Shown in pieces: positions 36,307 to 48,533 of a DNA stretch of 64,000 nucleotides (position 1 is its first letter; each line of letters starts with the position of its first letter). The stretch comes from Cystobasidium ongulense (lineage: Eukaryota > Basidiomycota > Cystobasidiomycetes > Cystobasidiales > Cystobasidiaceae): contig BQUP01000007.1 of the NCBI GenBank assembly GCA_022835595.1, positions 620,001-684,000 on the forward strand. Reading direction: 5' to 3'. The notes beneath the pieces are model-generated. The model made no database searches. It saw nothing but the letters and a program-made list of their open reading frames with translations, and had not been told where the DNA came from. The position numbers were made by a program, and so were the translations under genes.

Positions 36307-38482
36307 ATGCATACAGACAAGTCCAAACAGAAAGTGTCCTTGATGCCAACTGCCATTATACGACCTCTGCGGTGTTCAGTCCCGTTACTCGAAACATACA
36401 ATTCGCTATGGGCGAAATATGGAAACACCCGGGTCTTCCTCCTCGTTCAGGCTTGCTTTCGACTTCTTCGCAAGTCAAGTCCTGATTGGCTAGGGATACT
36501 GCAAAGAGAAATCCAGACCGACATTCTCAGGAGACTGGCAACAGTTCTTTTTGCCTCCATCTGGCCCATCATCGACCCCATTGCAAATCTCAACAAGATG
36601 CTTTGCTACGAATTCCAGATTGCAGGACGCACGAATGAGTACCATTGGACAACGTGGGTACTGCTTATACATTTTGTAGCGTGGTGCAACAGCACTGACT
36701 GTCCTCGTCTCTTACCGTTTACTCGTATCCTGAAAAAGGCGTTGGCTAAGTACGTTTCGCAATTGTGACCTCTACAAGCCGGAATCTGACTGACTTATCC
36801 TTGTTAGGTCATCGAGACCGTACCGGGAGGGAACATAATCAAGTCAGCGTACTTACTGGAATTAAGACGGCCTCGACTATGGATTCTTCAAGCGAATCTC
36901 CCGAAGTCGCGTCAATCAGGAAGGGACTTGGTTACAAAGGAGTTGTACCGCACTCTGATGAGCCGCAATGGTTCGTATACAAAGGCGGCCTCTTTCGAGT
37001 ATATAAAAAGCGCATCAATCTCCAACCGGAGAACGGCCCTCCTCTACCACCTAGCGCTGACAAATTCAAAAGCGAACTTTGTGTTTGGTGAGCGAAAGTA
37101 TAGGTCGCTCAAGACTTCCTTGTTCATTACATGATTATTTACGTTACACTGACTCCAACACACGCGTGTGATAGGCTCTATGCGACTAGTCGATCACCTT
37201 TTTTCTATTGGCTCGCCGACAGTAAACGGGCTTATGAGTCGTCCATCCGTCCAGGTATGTCCATCATTCGCAGGGTGCAGTCATAGTACGCTGTAATGAC
37301 AATCTCACTTGCAGTTGTACCGATCCATCATTTCTCCACTGATGGATGGAAATACCCTCTATTTCGGACAAAGAGAAGGCTTGAAGATATAGTAATGACG
37401 AGCGCAAACCGTGAAAAACTACGACACCTGGTCGAAGATTTTGGGAGAAGTTCAAAATGGTATCTCGACCGAGGGTTATGCTGGCAAAAAGGGATTCTTC
37501 TACATGGTCCGCCAGGCTGTGGCAAAACATCCACTATCGTCGCCTTGGCTTCCGAATATGACTTGAGAATCTTCAAGCTATCTTTGAATCATCCTCTTCT
37601 CACTGATAACTTGCTGAGGAAATTCATTGGGAACGCACATCAAAAGGCGATTGTGTATCTCGAGGTAAGTATCGTATCTGCTTTGCCAGAAACCTTGCAA
37701 AGCTCAGAGACGTATGCTGCAGGACGTCGACGTATGGGCGAAGGGTCACAATCGTAGACTAGCTGAGAAAGCTAAGAGAGCTGAACAACCGGAGATGGCT
37801 GCAAAGAAGTCGCCTGCCCCTCGCACGGTCCCGATTGACGCGATCCAGCCGCCAGAGCCAGCCCTACAACATACGAAGCGGGATCAGGCTTCCACAGGAG
37901 CTCAACTATCGCCCCCTCCGGAGTCGGGCCTCACCTTGGCTGGCCTGCTCTCTGTCTTGGATGGAGTAGACGAGCAGAAGGGCCTGATGTTTGTCCTAAC
38001 AAGCAGTAAGGTGCTTTCACACCAGTGTAACTAGTCCGGATAAGACAAGCTGAATGAGGTTTCTTGTAGACGATCCGAGCAGCTTGGATTCTGCTTTGAT
38101 ACGCCCCGGCCGAGTTGACGCGTATATTGAATTCACTCGAGCAACCAGACAACAAGCCGAAGAGCTTTTCAATACCTTCTATAAGCCTCGTGACGAAGAA
38201 CAGCCAGATTATGATCTCGACAAGGTATCAAGCTGGGCAAAGGCATTCGCCGTTTGTGTTGACGATTGCGAGTTCTCTCCTGCCTCTTTGCAAGCTTTCT
38301 TGTTAGAGTATAGGCTGGATCCAGCAGGGGCGGCTGCCGCTATGCCTGACTGGGTACACAAGGAGAGAACCTCTGATCCCTCCACATTGCACCCATTTGT
38401 CGGACCACTAAGAGAATATACATCCCTGGAGCGAAAAACAAAAGAAGCTGAACCCGTACACCCTAGCGCTGCGCTGCGGTAA
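36307..38482 (+). CDS. BCS1-like mitochondrial AAA ATPase, copy 2
   Basis: Tandem paralogue of the gene at 33474, with the same exon plan. Exons 36307-36653, 36808-37087, 37175-37254, 37315-37664, 37723-38005, 38070-38482; a short linking exon between 36654 and 36807 is required by phase but not resolved. Landmarks: FVYKGGLFRV, LYATSRSPFFYWLADS, Walker A GPPGCGKTST, Walker B IVYLEDVDVW, LTLAGLLSVLDGV, DPSSLDSALIRPGRVDAYIE. The exon of 80 nt is exactly the same length in both copies. The last exon is about 90 percent identical by eye to that of copy 1 while the Walker A exon is far more diverged. Start may lie at an internal ATG (36343). Function beyond the BCS1-like fold is not known. Confidence 0.88.
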
Positions 38483-39260
38483 AACCCAATGGACCGAGCA
38501 AGTGCAAGTGTGTAGTTGAGTTAGACAAGATTTGAGGTAATTACGAGCGTATAGCTACGAGGTTCCTACTGTTCTCTTTATTGCTTGAAAATACGGTAAA
38601 AGTCGATTTATGTTAGCTACGCGAATTTGTTCAACATGTGTAACGAGGCACAATTCTCAGACTGATCTAGCTCCCGGGCTACCACAATGGCCAGAGATGC
38701 TGTTTGACCTCCAAAACTGTAAAGCGCATATTCCCGCCATGTGTGGTTCGGCCCGCCGTGTTTGCCACTCGCGGCCACATGGCCCACCGACCACTACTGG
38801 AGACGATGCCAGTCGAGGCAGGGTCTTTCTGCAACCAAGTCTGGCCTGGCAAGACTGGCACATGGACAGGACCACTGCAGCAAGCTCGTGTGGTGTCTCA
38901 GAACCAGCTGCCGGGCGAGTCTCCCGCTTTGTTCCAGTTCTCCAAGTGGTCAGACACCATTGACCGGCTGCAAGCTGGCTGCCCAAAGCATCTGTCAATC
39001 CGGCGGAAAGGCATGAATAAAGGAGCGAGTCAGGTGAGAGCATCATATCATATAGGCTGTAGCGAGCTGTGGATGCGCTGCGTCGAGATCGCTGCTGATG
39101 CCGGGCCGTGTTTCTGCCCAATTGTAGGCGCAGTGTTCCAGCGAATACGAAGATACTATAAGTGAGTCGCGCCTCTCTTTGAAGTAGCACACCAGCGTCT
39201 AGAACCAACATTGCTCCCCCGTTCTTCGCAGGCCATTCCAAAACAGCTAATTGAAGCAAA
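38483..39260. other. Intergenic between BCS1-like copy 2 and the disordered protein gene
   Basis: Duplicated 3' flank of the BCS1-like unit up to about 38690, then unique sequence. Open frames on both strands overlap one another and show no family traits. Confidence 0.45.
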
Positions 39261-41567
39261 ATGCCAACCTCTCGCCCGACCAGCTCGAGTGGCCGCCGCC
39301 CTCCCAACGCGACACATCCCTCTAGCGAGACAGCGAAGCGGTCTAACTCTGCCATCAATCTGAGCAACGAACACCAACATGCTGCTGCTGCTGCTGCCTC
39401 TACTTCGACCTCGGGCAGTGCTCGACGGTCATCCGACCAGAGCGAGGGCAATGACGAGACGAAACGAACAGCTGGAGGGGGCCATCACTCTCGTGTAGGA
39501 CCCAAAAGGAAGAGCAAGATTGGCATCTCTGGCCTTGCAGACCAGTCACACTTCGGACATCCTCACGCGCGAAAGAAGAATGCCTCCTCTTCAGCCCTGT
39601 CTCGCCGGGACAAGTCTCGCTCTCATCTTGCTCTGACACACGTAGCTAGCGACCTTGCAGGCTTATCGCAAATGGCAGATGACACCGAGTATCAGCAATC
39701 TACTGCGCGAGCTAGCAAGTCTAGGGAACGAAAGTCTAGGCAGCAACAGTCACATCTATCCTCACAGGAGCCAGGCGCAGCAGAAGAGGAAAGCGCCGAC
39801 GTTGCGCCACCTTCAACAACCCAAATTGGAACGACAGAGGAGGATGACGGAAATGAAGCAGGATGGATATCAGCAACCTCGTCTGCAGCTGCCACGCCCG
39901 TAGCAGGCACGTCACCCACATCTCCAGAATCATACAAGGCGCTCGAGTTTGGCAAAAAGTCACGCAGGAAGAAGGCGCCCGCTGTAGACCAAGTTCAACC
40001 TTTAGACTTCCCCAAGTATGAACCACGGCAGTCATTACAGCGCACAGCAACCGAGGATGAAGAGTTACTAGGGACAACTCCACGTCAACGTGAAAGTGCA
40101 TTGTCACTGGCGGCTCCAAAGAGCTTCATCTCGCCCTCCGCGGTCTCAACCGCCGATTCCAAGTTGACTAGCACTGGCACCCCAGCAAACGAGAATGTGT
40201 TAGAGTCCTCTGACGCAAGCAAAGCCACGCCATCAAATGCCATTGAAGATTCTGATCGCAGAGTCGTCGACAGCGGATTTACGACTGATAATCATCCTAG
40301 CGAACTCCCTCAGCTCCCGGAAATCAATCAGAACCAGCGGCCTTATACAATGCGCAAGGCATCGACCTCCACAATCCGCTCACTTGCTTCTGTAGGCGGC
40401 ACTCGCCCTCTTAGCTCGTCAATACGACGGCAGACTCTCGCGCCTCTTCAGCCTCGACTCGATACTTCTGTAGAAGGCTTCGGCCAGTTGAAGCATGTCG
40501 GCTTGACCCCGAAAGAAAATGACACATACTTCCCCGCTGGTCCAACTTCAGCTCGTCACCACCGCCGACAGCATTCAGGCGCATCCCTCGGCGTATCAAA
40601 AGCGGGAACACTGTCACCTCAGGAAGCTGAAGAACTTGCCAAGCGGCTGAGAACCGTCTCTGGCAGTGATATACCAGCCGCAGACACCGTACCCGACTTT
40701 GGGCAATATCCTATCAGAGGTACTCTACGCCGGAGCGCCTCGACTGCTCAAAGCGCGACCCTAGCCTCGTTGCAGAAGTATGGCATTCATTCGCCCAAGG
40801 GCGAGCAAGTACCTTCGTCGACGGCTAGCGGTGCACTTGGAACACTCAAAAGAGCTTCTGGCTACTTTGGTTCGATGACACGGTTGACTAGTCTTGGGTC
40901 TACACTCGGTCTGACGAGTATCGACAAGACGAGTCAGGATCCAAGTCCTACCAGCCCTGGACCCAGGCGAACACCGTCTTCTGGTGGCTCGATGGCAGCC
41001 GCACAAGCGTCGACTTCCCCCATGCAGCGGTTGCAAGGCGCATACGGTTTGAGAGGGACCAGGCCTAATTCTATCCAGGTGCGCCAACCTCTGATAAGCA
41101 AGTTTATCGATCCAAGTGAAAGCTATCAGCCTTTTCCGAAGGCTTCGGCTTCGCCTACTGCTACACAGAGCCGGCATCCCGGTCTAGCGCGTGGCGGTAC
41201 TTCACGAGCAAGACAAAAGCTGCTCACCCAGCGAGACTACCCCGATGAGTACACTATGCCACAGGAAGCTGGTGGTAGTGGAATATCAGACGAAGATCCG
41301 ATGGCATCACAAGTAAATTTACGCAAGAATTTATCAAGCAAAAACTTGTCAGGGACTGCTACACCACTCCAACCTGGTGTACAGAGATGGCTAGTAGCTC
41401 TCAGTAAAGAAGCCGAACGGATAGATCGCGACCACGAGACATTTGAGAGATTCCATGATACTATGCAAGCTAGTTTTGCTAGGATATTGGAAAGACGAGC
41501 AATCGAAGAACAGGAAGAGGTGAAAGCTTGGAAAGCAAAAAATCAGAATATGACAGAAAGGCCGTGA
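39261..41567 (+). CDS. Large disordered protein, possibly TORC1 subunit TCO89-like
   Basis: Single-exon frame of 768 residues, Ser/Thr/Pro/Gln-rich and mostly disordered, with a poly-Ala tract near residue 40. Short ordered-looking motifs suggest fungal TCO89: a basic SRRDKSRSHLALTHVASDL block and NEAGWISATSSAAATP, where TCO89 proteins have a conserved acidic-aromatic motif. The C-terminal 60 residues are helical and charged (QRWLVALSKEAERIDRDHE ... RILERRAIEEQEEVKAW). If correct it would be a TORC1 component at the vacuole. This is a tentative match from motif appearance only; it could equally be another disordered regulatory protein. Confidence 0.4.
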   Translation: MPTSRPTSSSGRRPPNATHPSSETAKRSNSAINLSNEHQHAAAAAASTSTSGSARRSSDQSEGNDETKRTAGGGHHSRVGPKRKSKIGISGLADQSHFGHPHARKKNASSSALSRRDKSRSHLALTHVASDLAGLSQMADDTEYQQSTARASKSRERKSRQQQSHLSSQEPGAAEEESADVAPPSTTQIGTTEEDDGNEAGWISATSSAAATPVAGTSPTSPESYKALEFGKKSRRKKAPAVDQVQPLDFPKYEPRQSLQRTATEDEELLGTTPRQRESALSLAAPKSFISPSAVSTADSKLTSTGTPANENVLESSDASKATPSNAIEDSDRRVVDSGFTTDNHPSELPQLPEINQNQRPYTMRKASTSTIRSLASVGGTRPLSSSIRRQTLAPLQPRLDTSVEGFGQLKHVGLTPKENDTYFPAGPTSARHHRRQHSGASLGVSKAGTLSPQEAEELAKRLRTVSGSDIPAADTVPDFGQYPIRGTLRRSASTAQSATLASLQKYGIHSPKGEQVPSSTASGALGTLKRASGYFGSMTRLTSLGSTLGLTSIDKTSQDPSPTSPGPRRTPSSGGSMAAAQASTSPMQRLQGAYGLRGTRPNSIQVRQPLISKFIDPSESYQPFPKASASPTATQSRHPGLARGGTSRARQKLLTQRDYPDEYTMPQEAGGSGISDEDPMASQVNLRKNLSSKNLSGTATPLQPGVQRWLVALSKEAERIDRDHETFERFHDTMQASFARILERRAIEEQEEVKAWKAKNQNMTERP

Positions 41568-43841
41568 GAGCATCAACGATTCAATCTGTCAAGCGGTAGA
41601 CGTTTTCAGTAGGAACCCAATAGATGGCGAACTGACACCTCATACGTTACGTTGGCAGATTCATCTGTGTTTCTCGAGAGTCGGAAAACGTGTTTCAAAC
41701 TCACTTTCAATCAACGTAATAGTGTAATTATTCTTGTATAATCATACATTGACAGTTTTCTTTCGTCGTTCGTACTCTTCTCGCACGCAGCTTAGTCGTT
41801 CGGCTTTGTAGTATATCTTCTTCATTCCGCTAAATCACTAGGTAGTATCGCTACCCTTGCAGTGCTCTTGTTACAATATACTTGACAAATTACTACAGAT
41901 CTAGGCAATAATACAGTCAAACAGCTGTATAGGATGTCGTCTCGAGACTTGCGTGCTGATCCTTGCAGAGCGGTGGGATAAAGTATCACATGTATTGCTC
42001 CACTCGTGCACGACTGTCCGCCAAAAGTTTTGAATACTATGCCCTGCAGGAGATTACAGGTACAGCATTCAGCGACCAGTATGCCTCTGATACCGATAAA
42101 GTCTCACCTGAGCGAATGGCCACTCAGTTGACCGACCCACAACCCGGAGCTCCACACCCGACTTCACGGCTTGCGAACAGTCTTGCCATCGCGCTCAAAA
42201 TACGAGCTTCCATAAGACATTGCACACGCATAGTCGAATATGCTCTCCCCGAACTTGAGATAGCTGTCTGCGATGCTCTTTGGCGTTCCTTCTGGGATGC
42301 CGATGTTCTGAGGAGCCAAGCTGGAAGCAGGCAGGAATGGAAATGTGCGTCAGCACCTACCACACATCTCTAGCAAGTACAGCGTGGGATCCACAGCTCT
42401 GTAGCTCGTTTGAGACGATGACCTGCGGTCCCAGATATTCGGCTTGACCGACGCTGAACGGCGCTGCGCCCATCCGTCGGCTCCAGCTTGCTTGCAACAG
42501 CACCTACCCAAAGCCAGAGGTTCGCTTCACGCCAGCGAGAATGACGCTGACCATCACGAGGTCCACTCCATAGTGTGTCAGCCGTCCGAGAACCATCCTT
42601 GCGTGTTATCGAGTTGGCTGGGATGCAACTCAAGTTACAAATGGGCGGCTGCAAACAAGCCGAAGGGCGTGCGTGGGCAACAGTTTAAGACAGCTTGCAG
42701 CGATAGCAAAGGTCGCTGCTAGCACACATACAGGACGTCGAATCAAGGGAGCCCCGGCCATGCTCGTGCTCATTGTCTTAGGGTTTGGAAGGGCTGGCTC
42801 GTTAGCGAGCGTGAACGATGCTGAGATGGCATCGTCGTCCGGCAACGGCAAGCCTGTGCTAGGTAAGTACTGCGTTATCATGCCCATCACACTGTCTCTT
42901 AGCAAGCTGACGCTTCTAAGTTTTGTACTTGTCGTGCCGGCAGTCTGCTGTTCACGAGCTTCATTTCCCGTCGAAACAGGACCGTTTCGTGTCCAGCCTG
43001 ACCACCAAAAGCCAACAAGCAAAGGACTGCCTGGTACTCCCTATCCTTTGTACTGTCTGGTCATATGACCTCCACCTGTGTCCTCAACCAAGCCCCAGAT
43101 TCCTCGAAGCTATTCGGTGCCACTGCAGCCGACCCAACATAGGGCCCCTCAATGCACCTCTCACATGACACGGCACCTTCGTGTGTGTTTCTTGCAATGT
43201 GCCAAACAATCCTGCATGAGCGGTCTCCATTTCCCAGCCCCCTGCGATTTCTGGATAAAGTTGCCCTCAAGCTGAACATATGAGGCAAGAGAAAGCACGG
43301 TAGTGGCCCAAGGTCTAAGCGAGTGGTACATGTAGTTTACATCTGTGGTCCTGCCCGAGAGTGAACACTCCGACTCCCAAAAATCCTTACTCCCTGTCAT
43401 GTGGTCATCGTGTGCAACGTATTGCCCCCAAAAATGATGCGACCCGGTACCTGATTTTCTTTGTCGGACAACAATACCTGGGGGCAGAGTTTGCGCAATA
43501 TTCCGCATATTCTGATGCCTGCGCTACTCCGCAATGCTCCAATGTTCTTCCCCTAACCGACTTGGCCGGAGTCGAGGGGGACCACCTTTGCGGTGACTGC
43601 TGTCTTTCTCCGCCGCTTGGCCCTCTGTCTTCCTCCTCGAATACAAACATTGACTCGAAGGCGAGCTCTGTGGTGAGTAGTTATCTTGCGTCCTTCTATT
43701 TTAGCAGTATAACACTTCTTGCGTCCTCTCTTCCCTGTCAGTGACCCTGCTTTACGTCAAGGCGCCAAGCAAGACATCCGTTTAACAGCTACCCGCAAAC
43801 TTCTCCATTGCAGTTTCCAGCAGTAGCCACGACGCGTCATC
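41568..43841. other. 2.3-kb intergenic region before the BTB array
   Basis: No gene is supported. A frame at 42115-42373 on the plus strand (starting MATQLTDPQPG, with an amphipathic stretch LANSLAIALKIRASIR) is the most protein-like piece but has no recognisable family and no clear splice partners. Frames at 42630-43022 and 43161-43508 on the minus strand look random. Confidence 0.4.
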
Positions 43842-45927
43842 ATGATGCCAGCATCCTATGCACCCTCATACTCCACTCCAATACCCGGCCTGCCTGCTGA
43901 GCCACCGTCACGGTCTCGTAGTCGTCCAGCTAGTCCAGCAACGGTTCGAAGAGAGATCGCACTAGGTAACTATGAGCTGTCGAGGCGCTGTGCCGAAGCA
44001 ACAGAGTACAACAACCCTCTGGAGGCCCTCCACACTCAACTTGCCATCGCAGCACAGGAGAAAACGCTTCACGAGGACGAGGAGAGACAGCAACGGAGAG
44101 CAAGACGAGAAGCGAGGAAACTTGCAAAGTCACTGCGAAAGCTAAAGCTGGAACAGCATGGGAGCAGGTCAGGTTCTCGCAGTACACTTGGCTCTCGGAA
44201 GGCTACTCCATACGCAAGCGAAATATCGGCTTCTTCCTCTTCTGCTGAAAGCGATTCTCAGGGTGAACCAAGTCGTCAAGACGATTCGGCAGATTATAAG
44301 AAGCATAACCATAAGCGCGAGCATAGAACACGACGCAAGTCTACTCCAATGGATACTAGACGCCATGTATCGGGAAGTTTCGCCGGCAAGCCTGATCTAC
44401 AGGTTCACGTATCTCAGAACACTGCAGCGTATCCAGCAGGAGAGAGCTCGCACAGTCATCCCGTCCCAGTCGAAATACCCGATATATACTTAACTACACC
44501 TTCAAGCGCTAGTCGCCATTCGAGCCTGCCAAGCCAGCCAGTCTCCCCTCCAGCCGCAATTCACGTCCTGCCCACTACCGACAAGCATAAGCGCTCCGAG
44601 CCCCTTCCCAGCGCACTCAGCACAGGAGAACCTCAACCGCCGGTCAGATCCTCAGCTGGTCACATCAATCACGCATACTGCAACACTGTCAAGCGAGCCG
44701 CGTCTGACAAAGAGCCAATTGTGCTCCATCTGACCTTCGTAGACGGGCGAGAATTCGATCTCAGTCACAAGCAACTGCTCGCAGGTGGGTCAGAGAATTC
44801 CTTTCTCAAGTCTTGGACAGGCAGCTCTCATCGTCTGAGTGACGGTGAGAGACTCACAATCAAGATGCCCCATGATAGAGATTCAGGCCTTTTCCACGTC
44901 ATCTACGACTTCTTGACAGGAAAGCAAGTGGTGCCACTCTGCAGCCAACACGCAATACATATATGCGGTCATGATATCCCTACCGCTGAGGTCTATAAGC
45001 AATTACAGAAGGAAGCTAAGCTTTACGGTATACGAGACCTGGCGGCACAGATCTCAGTCTACAGGAAGCATCAAAAACCCGAAGGTCCAGATATTTCCGA
45101 ACATTTCAGGGTTTACGATTCATCTAGCAATGTTGCATTGGACAAGGACGAGTTGAAGCAAATGGCTCGCGACTTTCGATCGGGCTCTGTAAGACCAAGT
45201 AGGCCGCTGAGGGCGGTAGCCATTGGGGCAGCAATAAAGTAAGACATTGCCCGACCATGAGGACAAGTGTACAGTACGAGGCTAACACGTGCGTTGCAGC
45301 TTCATGACTCGCAGGCTGAATGCGCGTGAAATAGTCCTGGAATACAGTCTCGTAGCACCTCTTACTTCAATATCACATGCTCTCGGTAGAATAGTAGATT
45401 GCTCAATCGACAAATCAGGCGGCCAAGTTGTTCTTGAAGGCTACTTGACGAGAGAAGAATGTCGAAGTGTGGTCCTCGATATTATGTTCAATGACTTAGC
45501 ATCAAGACATGAGGACGATGCACCCGTGATCAAAAGGCACCCTTACACATTAGAAACCGTGCTCTCTGTCTTAGAGTCGCCTCAGTAAGCGCTTTCTCGT
45601 TGACCTATCACATAATACTCAAGCTGACCTTTGACTCTACGCACTTCAAGCATTCCTGACGACTCGTCAGAGCACTTTTTCGATGCCTTCAATGTCCAAT
45701 ACTTCGCCAGTCAAGGAAACGGTGAGGTGCGCGATCCTCTCCAGCCCAAGTCCTCAGCGAAGCTAGCGGACGACTCGGCCAGTCCATTCTTTCTCAATCT
45801 GCCTTACGCGACCGTTTGTCTGCGCTTCTCCATGTCGAATATGGATGTAGGCCGGTCCCAGGCGGTGTTTGAACAGATACACACTGCCTCTCGAGAGATA
45901 TTACAAACACAAACACATGCGTCATAA
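43842..45927 (+). CDS. BTB/KCTD-like domain protein 1 of 3
   Basis: Exons 43842-45238, 45300-45584, 45651-45927; phases agree, 652 residues. The N-terminal 280 residues are basic, Ser/Pro-rich and contain a charged coiled stretch (RRARREARKLAKSLRKL). A BTB-like domain follows: LHLTFVDGREFDLSHKQLL, SENSFLKSW, LFHVIYDFLTGKQVVPL, then VYKQLQKEAKLYGIRDL, the usual order of a Kv-tetramerisation-type BTB (strand, helix pair, a one-line 'drop in' strand, closing helix). After it come EHFRVYD and two shared C-terminal exons (EYSLVAPLTS ..., LNLPYATVCLRFS). BTB domains mediate oligomerisation and often recruit cullin-3, but no partner can be inferred. Start is the first ATG of MMPASY; the second adjacent Met is equally possible. 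Confidence 0.72.
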
Positions 45928-46363
45928 TATCACACAGGCAACTCGAGTACGTGTCAAATATAATACGAATACAAGTTAGCAATTCAATACCACGTAATAG
46001 GCATTCATCACAAACTCGTAAAGACGTTCCTTCACTCCTTATATGGGACTACATCGCGTCCTGCCCCCAGGTATTCTATTTGTGGATAGCGCCGACGTCC
46101 TTGCGGGCGATATGCGTGCTGAGGCTTCGTTTTTCGGAAGTTTTCTTCTTGTCAGACCAGCGGCGCCTCTTGACGCCACAAAGTAAAGTCGTCAGTATGT
46201 CCGGATTGTCTGAGAAGTCTTGCCATCATACACGATTGACTGACGCAACGATTACCTTTTGGAACATTTGTCGCAATGCGCTAATTCCCTAATGATATCG
46301 CTGGAACGCAGGTGTCTACATCGTCTGTAGTTCTGCTCTTACACATCTGTAATCTTCAACAGC
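45928..46363. other. Intergenic between BTB genes 1 and 2
   Basis: Nothing supported; short frames only. Confidence 0.5.
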
Positions 46364-47981
46364 ATGGCCTCGAGAGCTGGCAAAAAGGCTGAACGCGAGC
46401 AACGCCGCATAAGCAAGTTACAGCGACAGCTGCAAGACTTACAGCTAGACTCTTTGCAAGAGAGAAACCCGACTATTCCCGAAAGCAATGGCAATATACC
46501 AGACCTTGTCAGCCAGCTGTCTGATGATAACGAGTCTCTTGATGTCAAGCAGGTGCATGAACCTGATCCGCAGAGACGTGGCTCGTCAGTTGGTCCGCTG
46601 TCGAGGGCTCGTCAGACAGATATGTTGGCCGTGATTGCAGCCCTGGAAGTCATTAGCAATACCATGCCTCCCAAGCAGAGAGACCTCGAAAAGTCTGCTT
46701 CTCCATCGCCTACCTATACTCCACCGGACAGGATCAACTATGAAGACGGGGTTTATATCGTCACAAAACCTAAGGCCCCGGATCCTGATATGATGCGCAT
46801 AACATTCGACAATCACCCAGACTTTGTCCTTACTCGTAATGAAATCCTTCAAGGTGGTCCCAAGAATTCATTCTTACTGAATTTGAATAAAGCGAATCAA
46901 GTAGATAATGGCCAGCTGCTCACAACCTCATTCCGAAATAAACGTAGCCCCTACCTCTTCAAGATCATACACGCTTTCCTCCAGGGAAAGGATGTTATAC
47001 CTTTTAGCCAAGAGCACGAAAAAATGATCCTCGAACACTACTCTTCTTTAGAAGAAGGGTATGAGCAGCTGTACCAGGAAGCCAACCAGTTTGCCATCTA
47101 CGCTTTGTCGGATAAAGTGCGAGATCACCAAAATCCTGAGGGCTCAGAACATTTCCGAGTGTATGATGCTGTCACCCGTTGTCCGCTAAGAGAAGGAGAT
47201 CTCGAAAAGCTTGCTCGGCGCATCAGCAAGCGACCCTCACAGAACACGAGTAAGCCGCGTGTCATTGTCATCGGTGCCAGCATAAAGTAAGTTCGTCAGG
47301 GGAATCAGGGCAATAGCGAGCTAATCGTTCCTTCTGTGAAAGCTTCACTCTACGCATCGCAGAGGGCAGATCTGCAATCCTTGAATATAGTCTCGTGGCG
47401 CCAATAAGTCCCCTGGCGTTCGCCTTCAGCAAGCTGTACGACTGCCTTACGGACACGCTGCCGCGACAATTTGCCGTGGAAGGATCCTTGACCGAGGAAG
47501 AAGCCGAGCGAGTGGGCTTGGATGTGTTCATGTTCGATCCCAAGAGCAGACATGATGAGGACGAGAAAGTCAGCAGACAGATGCATTACACGCTGAAAAA
47601 CCTGCTTTTGAGGCTCCATCCGGCTCAGTAAGTATCGGTACAACGCAGAAAGGCCTCCCATCTCGCTGAGAATCTCGACTTTGGCGATGTAGCGACTCCA
47701 GGGGACTGCATCCTCAGCTAGAAGACACCTATAGCGTGTCCGGGTTCTCTCCCGACGACGATGAAGAAAAGGCTCACAGATCGCGTCCGACCCAACGAAG
47801 TTCTACGACCCAAAATCTAAGCTACTATCTGAATATACCTTATGCAAAAGTCTCGCTAACCTTTGCTCCGGCCACCACGATCCCTAGTCAGCCGGATGTC
47901 ACTCTGGAAGTCATGCAAACAGCGACGCGCGAGGTCCTGGTCTCGCAGCTTCCCGAAGAGCTACGTCCATTGTCTGAATGA
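46364..47981 (+). CDS. BTB/KCTD-like domain protein 2 of 3
   Basis: Exons 46364-47286, 47343-47627, 47735-47981; phases agree, 484 residues. It shares the whole plan of gene 1 with a shorter N-terminus (a charged helix EREQRRISKLQRQLQDLQLD). BTB-like region: ITFDNHPDFVLTRNEIL, PKNSFLLNL, LFKIIHAFLQGKDVIPF, GYEQLYQEANQFAIYAL, then EHFRVYDAVTRCPL, VIVIGASIK at the exon junction, EYSLVAPISP and LNIPYAKVSLTF. Both introns sit at the same positions and in the same phase as in gene 1, and exon 2 is exactly 285 nt in both, so the pair arose by tandem duplication. Function unknown. Confidence 0.72.
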
Positions 47982-48533
47982 GCGTTATCATTATTATTCA
48001 TGAAAGTCATCGGAACTCACATTCAAGTAACATTGTTTCAGTAGACATTAGCACTAAACTACCGTCATCTTTTGTACAATTGAACAAACGCCAAGAATTC
48101 TGACAAGTCAGCTTTGAGGATTATCGTAAACCGTACATGAATAGGGAAGACTGGAGCGCAACCACTGTGGATGTTCAACCAATAGCCCTATGATTTGCCT
48201 AGGCCTGGAGAGGAAGGCCCAGGTATTACGAAAAAAGTTAGAACCCGAGCTCTGGCCAGGCTTCCCCTTCCCAATCATATTATTATGCGACAGCTTGTAA
48301 GTCCTCTACATAGGTATATCGGAACACTCCTGACTAAGTTCATCAATTTGAGGGACCCTACTGACCTTACTGACTTGACTGACTTTCGCACACTGGCAGG
48401 CGCGACCTCTGACAAAAAAGACGCCAGTTCGCCAATGCAGAGGGTTCTCTAGCGCTGAAGCGCTTTGGTAACTGCCTTTGAGTCCGACGCTCATCGCCTA
48501 CAGCTTTCACGGAAGCTATCTTATCCCTCAAGC
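47982..48533. other. Intergenic between BTB genes 2 and 3
   Basis: No supported gene. A frame leads into gene 3 from 48465 without an ATG, so an upstream exon of gene 3 cannot be excluded. Confidence 0.45.

Noticed and set aside
38657-39451. 264-residue minus-strand frame
   Set aside because: It starts antisense to the 39261 gene (poly-Ala read as antisense) and has no family features.
42115-42373. 86-residue plus-strand frame as a gene
   Set aside because: No recognisable family, no clear splice partners, and the antisense strand is equally open; kept only as a note in the intergenic entry.
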